Assembly: GCA_903813345.2 (NCBI GenBank)
Contig: CAIIXF020000009.1
Span: 28,804,740 to 28,868,739 of the forward strand
Length of the DNA: 64,000 nucleotides
Source: Owenia fusiformis
Lineage: Eukaryota > Annelida > Polychaeta > Sabellida > Oweniidae
Direction: 5' to 3'
Shown here: positions 20,701-29,700 of the stretch, piece after piece
How the letters are laid out: each line of letters opens with the position of its first letter
Position numbering within the stretch: the first letter of the stretch is position 1
Notes under the pieces: generated by a model
Told to the model about the DNA's origin: nothing
The model's input: only the letters and a program-made list of their open reading frames with translations
Database searches by the model: none
Program-made: the position numbers and the translations under genes

Positions 20701-23700
20701 ATATCATGATCAAAAAATTAAAAATTTGAAGATTTGTTATTGTCTTAATTAGGCTATATAAAGGCAAATTTTTTAATCCTGTTTAAACAACATAATACAC
20801 CTTGTACTTCTTGATACACATGCCATGTCTAACTTGTACTTATTATATGTTTCACAGTGGAGGACCAAGCAATGCTGAGGTATATTAGAGACAAGACAGC
20901 AGCCCCATACTTTTCTAACCTGGTATGGTTCATTGGGAACCATATTCTACAGCTAGACAGTTGTGTGCGCAACGATGCTGAGTAAGTCCACACTACAGTT
21001 AAACCTAAGTGGAACTCCTTCATCTCCTCAAAATAGTTCATTTCATGTTATATTAAAATAGTGTTCCATTTGGAGGTGTTCCACTTGAACAGGTTCATTT
21101 TTTATATTTAGTTAATGCGTATGCTAACAGATCTTTGAAAAGTGATCCACATCTAGGGGGATTGTTCCTTTTAAAGATGTGGTGTTCCACTTTACATGTT
21201 TTTCTAAACTGTGTATTGGTCAGTCAATAAATCAATGTCCTTACAAAAATTGAATCAAGTTTGTAATAACCATTCATATAAACAACATAAGTAACTGATA
21301 ATTGAAAAAAATTCACTGTGATTTCAGTCATCAGAGTAGGGACCGTTTAGCTGACATAGTGGCTGAACACTTGGACCATTTACACTACCTGAATGACATC
21401 TTGTGTCTGAAGATAGATGCCCTGAATGATGTGCTGTCAGACCATCTGTTGAACAGGCTTCTCATTCCTCTCTATGTCTACTCTCTCACCAAGAGAAAGA
21501 AATATAGCAGCCGTGTGGTATGTTGGCACTTTTTTAGTGAAATCTGTATATCTGAACACCTCTCTAATCTGAACACTTTTTCTGTTTGGCTAAACATTTT
21601 CAGATTAGACAGGTTTTACTCTACATAGAATTTGTGCATAACTCAAAATATTGCATATATATGGGGTGTCCATATAGTCTCTTTACACTTTACACAGACT
21701 TTTTTTTTTGTAATTGTAACGAGACTTTATTAGAACACCCTGTATATTTTTGGGGGTTCTTATGATTTACAGGAGTTTCTTTATCTTGTTTTTCATATGT
21801 TGTCCTTTGTTCTTGCTCATCTTAAATGTAATAGAGTAAATGAAACATGCTTGTACAGCTAACAGTTTTGAGTTTTTCAAATATTGCCATTGATGATTTT
21901 AATCCATGGATGTGATTAAGTTTAATAAGAATCTGAAATCATAAACTGGAAAAGAATGTACTGTGTAAACACAGAATAATGTAAATGTCCAACAACTGTC
22001 TATGAATTGTAATTGAATGTATTTTGAAACAAACAAACAAGAATTTTTTTGTATTTTAGGACCAGCGTCCACACATCAGTTCTGTGGTGTCTCTATTCCT
22101 CCTCTCTCAGGTATTTCTCATCATCTCACATGCACCTCTAGTGAGACAACTCGCTGACATCATACTGAATGGTGACATTACATACACAATGGCTAGTGCC
22201 CAGTCAAGCCCTGCGATCAAGGTGAGGTGTACCCTGTGTAATATTATAGCCCCTTTCCTTCAATGTAGCATCCTTGTGACAGTATACAAGTTTGAGAGAA
22301 TGTTTAAGATATATGTTCAGTGAGTTGTATTTTTTGTGTCACCACCAGAAGTGGTGAACAACTTTTTTTGTGGATGTTGATTATCATACAATATCTTATT
22401 TAATATAACTGAATTTATTAATTATCAGACAAGACAATCCATTGATGACAATGATATGTCAGACAATCCATTTATGACAATGATTTGTCCAACATTAAAA
22501 ACATTTCAAACCCTGTGATATTGACATTGCTATGGTCTCCATTGAAATATATCTTCATGAATTACAATTAATTTATGAATCTTTAAACACTTAATATTTA
22601 TATTTGGCAGGGTCGGGGTTGGACAAGGGGGTTCATAGAACCTGAAGAGCCACTAGCCCAGACCCTAGAGAACAACAGGGGAGGAGGACGTCCCTTGAGG
22701 AGGCCTAACTATAGAGACGAGGAAGAGGAGGGGGTACAGCGGAGGGGGGAGGGAGCCTCAAGAAGGGAGGGGACCCAAAGTGGCAATTCCACATTCTACA
22801 CAGATGAAGAAGAACCTGTGCATGGTAAATTTTCTGAAATGTTTTATTAAACTATCTTTAACAATCTACCATGTTGAATAACTAAATTAGTCCTTTGAAT
22901 GACTAACCAGAGAAGTGTTTGAGTTGAAAATCAATAGTAATGTAGTTACTATTAATTTCTGGAAACTTTCAGAAATAAGATTTTAGATTGGTTCTATTTA
23001 ATGTAAAATCTTGATAGTGTTCACTAAGATTTCCTGACTATTTTTGTGTCTCCAATTTGAAGAGTCTTATGCATCATTCTTGTCATCCTTTGTGCAAGAT
23101 ATAAAAACTTCTCAAAAACAAATACTGTATTGGTTGTGTATGTATTTTATAAAATGCAGAAGCTGTTGAAAGTACACAGGAGACAGTCGAGGCAGAATCC
23201 TCTGAGGCTCCGACCCCTCCGTCTGTTAATGACTCATCAGTGGAGCCATCTATACAAGATGCCAATATCACAGATGAAGAGAAGTTACGTTCAAGAAGTT
23301 TAGTCGCAAGAGATGATGATGTCCCTGTTGCCGTGGAAACAAGCTCTGCTACTATAGAAACACAAGAGTCTTCAGTTGTTGAGGAGGATATTTCAGTTTC
23401 AACTGAGGAGGAAAGACCAGAGTCTGCATTTGATTTAAAACAAAAGGATTTTACTCTTGTAAACAGGTGTGTACAAGTCATCTTCAAATAAATGTAGCAT
23501 TAAAACAAGTTAAGTGTTTTTTTTATTGATACTATTCATTCCCTAAATTGTTTAGATTAAATCATTTCTACTTGGAAAAATTATTTTAACCCTTTACAGG
23601 GTGAGAAATTGTTCTGAATAGTATTTACTGGTAATATAAATGTCAGAATAAAACTATGGTCAAAGATATGACAGTCTAAAACCATTTGCCAATCCATATA

Positions 23701-26700
23701 ATACCTGTTTTTGCAATATATTTTATGAATAAGACTGATTTAAGTTAATAAACAATTATTTTGCTGTATTTTCAGACCATATTTGGAGGCAGTATTTACA
23801 GCACTTGAGTGCACAGAGAATGATTATGAGGCACTTTTTGCTTTGTGTTTACTGTATGCACTTGGACACAATGAAGGTAAGATATCAAATTATTTAAATT
23901 CAGTTACTTATGAGAATACATGTATAACTTTAAGAAAACTCTAGATTACATCAAATGCTTTAAGAAAACTCTAGATTACATCAAATGCTTTAAGAAAACT
24001 CTAGATTACATCAAATGCTTTAAGAAAACTCTAGATTACATCAAATGCTTTAAGAAAACTCTAGATTACATCAAATGCTTTAAGAAATCTCTAGATTACA
24101 TCAAATGCTTTAAGAAAACTCTAGATTACATCAAATGCTTTTAATTTGGGAAATATGTATGCAAGTCAAATGTTTTTTTTAGATGAGTACTAATGATCAC
24201 TGACATAGAACTATCACTTTGAAAATATGTAATGACTTATTATTCGATTTTCTAATGTTATACATACATTCCTCTACAGGGTTACCAATTATTTGACACC
24301 ACTCCAATTTACAAAATATTGATTTCTCTTTATTTACTGGTCGCCCTGTATACTGATCACCCTATATAAAGTTGTGTCGAATAGAGTGAAATGTTTGCAC
24401 TATAATACACTAGTTGTGCTTCCAATTTTAAGAAACGCTTTATACTTTGAACACATTTATATTTTGCTAAACAGATGGTAAGCTTTCTGTATTTATTGTA
24501 TAATTTTAGTAGCCTAGCAGTTCTATGTTATTGTATTTTCTGCATGAAAGAAGTAAACCTGTCTGGGGGGGGGGTAAAAAGTCTATGTCCATCAAGTACA
24601 TGTAGAAATAATATAAGGCAAAACATGTGATCTCTGATGCCACTGGAGCCACTGGAACTAGCAAATAGTGTTCAGAATAGCAGGTGTTATATTTCAAGGT
24701 TTCTTTATCTCAATGGAAGATTGCGACCAAGAGAAAGTTTTCACATTGTGAGGTGTTCGGATAACAGGTTTTATAGTAACTTTGAAATTTACAATTGTAT
24801 TTACATTGAGGAAAAAAGCTGTTCATTTCAAATGAAGTTGTCTAAGAGCATATTCCAAATATAGGGTCGTCGTTGACCTCCATGAAGATGTCATTTTCTT
24901 AACAAACACCTCTGGATTAAGAATGAATATTTCATAATCTCCTATATTACCTACTATTCTATGTTAGGTTATAGATTACCAAGAGGCTCTTAGAGGCTCC
25001 AGCTTTTGCCAAGGGGGATTCACTTCTTTAAAAATTCCAGGGTGTTTGCGCTACCCTGGCTATGGGCCTGGCTATGGGCCTGAACAATTTAGGTTCAAAT
25101 TAACGTGTACTTAATTCGAGCACCACATCTTTGTAGCACTGGGATGTTGACACTGATGGGTCTTACTTTTCTTGCTGTATTAAGACTTTTTATTTTGTTG
25201 TACATAGCTTTGTCAGTTTATATTCGTAGTTTACCTTTAGATAGTGCTATTACACTAGTAGCAATTATCATTTGAAAATCCTTAAAAGGCTTAACTTATA
25301 TACATGTAATCTGAAAATAATTAACTTCATCATGTTTGATTTAACTGATTTATGTAAAAGCAAATTCAAGGGGTTTAAATTATATAATATTTCATTTATT
25401 TTATGGTCATAGTATAGTTGAATCGCTACCACAACATTAAGCATGCCAGTCTTATTAACATCATAGTGAACATGTTACACATCTAGTTCATAACTCAAAG
25501 TAGTATGGTAAAAATAATAACTACTCCATCTAAATTGAAGTCTGTGTGTTCATATTTATTTGTTTATTTATCGATTTATTTATTTATTTTATTTTTTTCA
25601 TGCACAGGAATGCATCCTTATATTTTGTCTCATTTTATTTCATTCTATCAGTTGTACGAGTACTACTGCATATATATTGTGAATGATTCATATACAGAGA
25701 GGATATTCTATGATTTTTGAGGGATAGCATTTTTATCCATGAGTGGATAAAAATGATAGCCTGAGAAAATTATAGTATATCCTATTTATCCTATGGAAGT
25801 GTTGCCAATAATTTTCCAAATCCTTTGGGCAAAATTCCACCACATTTAATTTTTCACCTACATTTAAATCATTTTAACAAGCTATAGTTCAATCAGGCAA
25901 GGCTGTTATTTATCAAACCGTTTTGGACCCTAAATTCACAACTAATGAAAAAATAGTATGCATCGGATACGATTGGATATCACATCATTTCAGTCCAATA
26001 CAATTTTAGTGGCACATACCAAAATTATCTTGTGCTGTTATCCCCATAAATATTTAGTATCCATGGGATAAATGTATTTATCCCATACTTGGACGTGTTA
26101 CAGGTACATAAAGCCGGTTTGTAAAATCTTATATTTTCATCAGCGGGCAGATATAGCTTTACGTCCCTCTCCGAGCGGGCAGATATAGTATATCTGCCCG
26201 CAACGTCATAATCGCTGTTCTCGTATTGATTCTTGGTTCTAAATTGTTTGTAACCTTTGCATTACTGTAAACGACAATGGAAAAAAAAGCAGACAATCGC
26301 GATCTGTTTGATGAAGGGAAGGAGCAGTGTGCCCCGTTAATAGTCAAAGAGTTGAACAGGAAATTCCGGCTACGGACAAGAATACAAAACTGGACGTGAA
26401 TATGTTAAATAATTCCACGGTTGGTTGCAAAGTTTCTGAACCGTGGCCAATTGAACAATGTGATTGGTATGGGATAAACAGATCATACGACCTACGGCCC
26501 TCGGGCAGATATATTATATTGGCCTCGGGATAATCCCAATATCCTAAACCTCATATAGGATAATATGAGGTTATATAATGGTTCTTTCTGTATATCGTTT
26601 TTATACTCGAGTGAGTATATGATATATTCACAAGTGAGCGTAGCGAACGAGTGAATATATTATATTCTCACGAGAGTATAAAATGCACGATATACAGAAT

Positions 26701-29700
26701 GAACCATTGTATAATCTTATTATGCCACTCTAAGTCCAATTACAGTTGATTCGAACACAATCATAACAATTAAAAACCATAAAAATATCCCATAGCCAAC
26801 TCAATAATGCTGATGTTGATCTCGAACCATTTATGACGTCACTTGATTCTAGGAAATCATGAAAATTTTCATGATTTTTTTATTCATTAGTTCCCAGAAT
26901 GCACTTCTACAGTGGTATACGCTGGAGTGTATACGGAGGAGTTGTATACGATGACGATATACCACTCTCCACTGTATATCGTTGTTATAGACCCATGTTA
27001 TACAACTGTAATTGGACTTAGAGTGGTATAATCTCTATATATCCCATACCTAATGAGGTTCTAGGCTACAAGGAAGCACATACCTTGAACTGCAGTAGGA
27101 TTGGCATACATCTGTTTTATATATAGGCCATTTTGTATCCAAAAACCTTGCAGTATAAAGATAACCCCTATAAGAATGTATTGTATGTGTGCATCATTGT
27201 GCATCATGCTCTTTTCTGTAATTCGCATGGAAAACAACTTGATTTAATACACTTACATGTATGCATGATTGAACATAAAAACTGGAAATTGATATTTAAA
27301 TATAACCTTCTGAATTATGGAACAATACTGCTTCAAATTGATTGACATATAAAAATTGAATCAAAAAGAATATCAGAGTATAATAGATGGAGTACTTGGA
27401 TCGGATCTCTTTATAGTGTACTCTCTTTTGTTTTTTAGGCATAAACCAAGAATTGTTGGACACAGTACTGATGACGTCAGATAAGTCTCCGCATAAGTCT
27501 ATGTATAACAAGTTACTCATGGAACAGCTCATCAAAATTGTCTCTCTAAGCTGTCATAATGGTGAGTTTATGCTGGATTTTCTCTTACTGACACTATTGG
27601 TATTTAGATGACTTGTAAGTAATATCCATGAGCAGCCTTATTGTACATGGGGGGGGGGGGTTATGGAAGGGCTTCATAAGAAGAACATTTGGCACTTCTC
27701 TACTATGCTAAAACTTGAACATACATGTATATTATTAAAGTTCATATGAGATCCAATAATTTTTTTATTCCTGAAATTTTTTTGATAAAGTTGCTATTGC
27801 AATTAAGAATTTAGATGGTAACTAGTTATTATTGTTTTTAGGGTCCAAAGTGAGGCTGGCCACGCTAGAGATGTCATTGCTCCTAGTGAAACAGTTGGTG
27901 CTTGCACAAGACCGCTGCTATCTCCAAGATCGTCACCTTGCCTGTATAGAGGGTGCTAGAGAGGAAGCCATGCTTTTGTTGCGCAACTTTTATAAGGTAC
28001 ACATTCATACCAGAGTACATGGCATGTATGTTCATGTTTGAGAAATTTTACGAAAAATAAATGTAGAACAAATATTCTTGGTACATAATATAGAAATAGA
28101 ACCTAAAATAAAAAAGGTCTTTTTCTTTCCATTCCAGAGTGAAGAAATATTCCTGGATATGTTTGAGGATGAATATAGGGAGTTTCAGGTAAGGGGATGC
28201 TCTAATAATTAAATCTAAAACAAAAGCGTGTGGTAAGCTGGTTTTGTAGCATGAGTTTACTCTCTTCAGTAAATGTATAATGGTCATGGACTCACTAAAT
28301 GTATTGCCTGTTCCAGAAAAAGCCTCTGAATGTTGAGTATCTAACAATGGATGCATCCATATTGTTGCCTCCAACTGGTACCCCCCTCACAGGGATAGAA
28401 TTCAGCAAGAGGCTGCCCTGTGGTGAAGTGGAGCGTGCACGGAGGGTAAGACAGTTTTTACATTATAATGCTCTCTTCATTTTTAGATCACCACCCAAAG
28501 TGGTGACATATTTTATTTGATTCTCTGTTACATCATCTGAAAGGTTATGTAGGCTTACATAGTTTCACAAACAAAAGTTTCTTCTTGGTCAGTTCAAATA
28601 TCTTAAAAATATATCAAATTCTATTATTTTATTCATTTATGGTTGTTTTACACATGTTTTTCTGTACATTCACTGAACGTTGTACAATCAAAAATTTACT
28701 TTAACAATTAAAAAATGAAATCAGTAGAGTAGCTTGTGCATTTATGTACTTTAGGTTAAAAGAGTAAGTATAAACAATATGTTGTTGATACTATTTTAAT
28801 AAACCTCTGCTTAGACCTTCTCCGTCTGAATCTACCATGTTGTTTTTTAGTCAATCCGTGTATACTTCCTGCTACGGGACCTCTCTCTGAAGCTTCAGAA
28901 CCAGGATGAGAGCCAGCTCCCATTGACAAGAAATGATGAATGTGTAAAAGTTGGCGATGTGCTTGATCTCAGTAAGTTAACCATAAGTAGTTTGGTGACA
29001 TGCAGTTAGTGTTGCCTGTTGGTCACAGGATTTTATCAATGAAATTATATTTCCTGAATATTATTACGTGTACATAAATGTGTCATTGTATTGTCAACAG
29101 CATTAGTGGCAATGTATTACTTTACACACAAATTCAAAATGACATACATGATATGTAGTGGACGATACATGAATTCGAATCAATATAGAAACCCCTATAA
29201 ACCCTAGCAATTATTCATGTTGCAGATAACAGTGACCTCATAGCTTGCACTGTCATTAACAAGGACAATAAAAAGGAGAGAAGGTTCTTAGTAATCGATG
29301 TGCTACAACTTATCCTGGTGGAGCCAGATACACGAAGACTCGGCTGGGGAGTCGTCAGATTTGTTGGATTTTTACAGGTATAAAGTTTTTTTCCACAATA
29401 ATAATATTCCATACTAAGGTTATATGTTACCAAGAGATTAGCTTCTCACATAGTTATCTGTTTATTTAGTGCAGTATCCATGTATTAGGTACCATGGGTC
29501 TCTTTTAATCCTTTTTATTTTACAACCTTAAGATGTGGATAGGGGGAGGGGGTCAAGGGGGGGGGTGGAGGGGGAGCAGTGGGGGGTCGAGATTTGAACA
29601 TTTCAACAATAATTTTTGTCACTAAAACTCTCTAAATCATGTTCCTATTGATTGATTTTGGCCAGTTTTGAATGAAATGAATCATTGGCATATATGATTT

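Larger units (their letters stand above)
17105..20857. other. CLEC16A intron 6
   Basis: 3.75 kb. Contains a G10 run (17950-17959), an 85-bp minisatellite (17990-18495), three short direct repeats with CTACTGCCAATGTGATT (about 18806-18865), a short ACAGGGTGTCCC inverted-repeat element (about 19507-19580) and a CCATGGTA-rich palindromic patch (about 20480-20640). No coding signal. Confidence 0.7.
23877..27438. other. CLEC16A intron 12
   Basis: 3.56 kb, repeat-rich: 30-bp minisatellite (23931-24140), family A MITE (about 24550-24778), G10 run (24565-24574), hairpin GATAGCATTTTTATCCATGA and its inverted partner (about 25725-25765), GCGGGCAGATATA palindrome (26175-26201) and a foldback element (about 26550-27040). 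No coding signal. Confidence 0.75.

Noticed and set aside
20270-20767. 165-codon minus-strand frame in CLEC16A intron 6
   Set aside because: Low-complexity, Tyr/Ser/Cys-rich translation over a palindromic CCATGGTA-rich patch; no family recognised and no splice context.
23920-24144. 74-codon frame of repeated [10 protein letters not shown]
   Set aside because: Product of a 30-bp minisatellite in a CLEC16A intron, just after the exon 12 donor.
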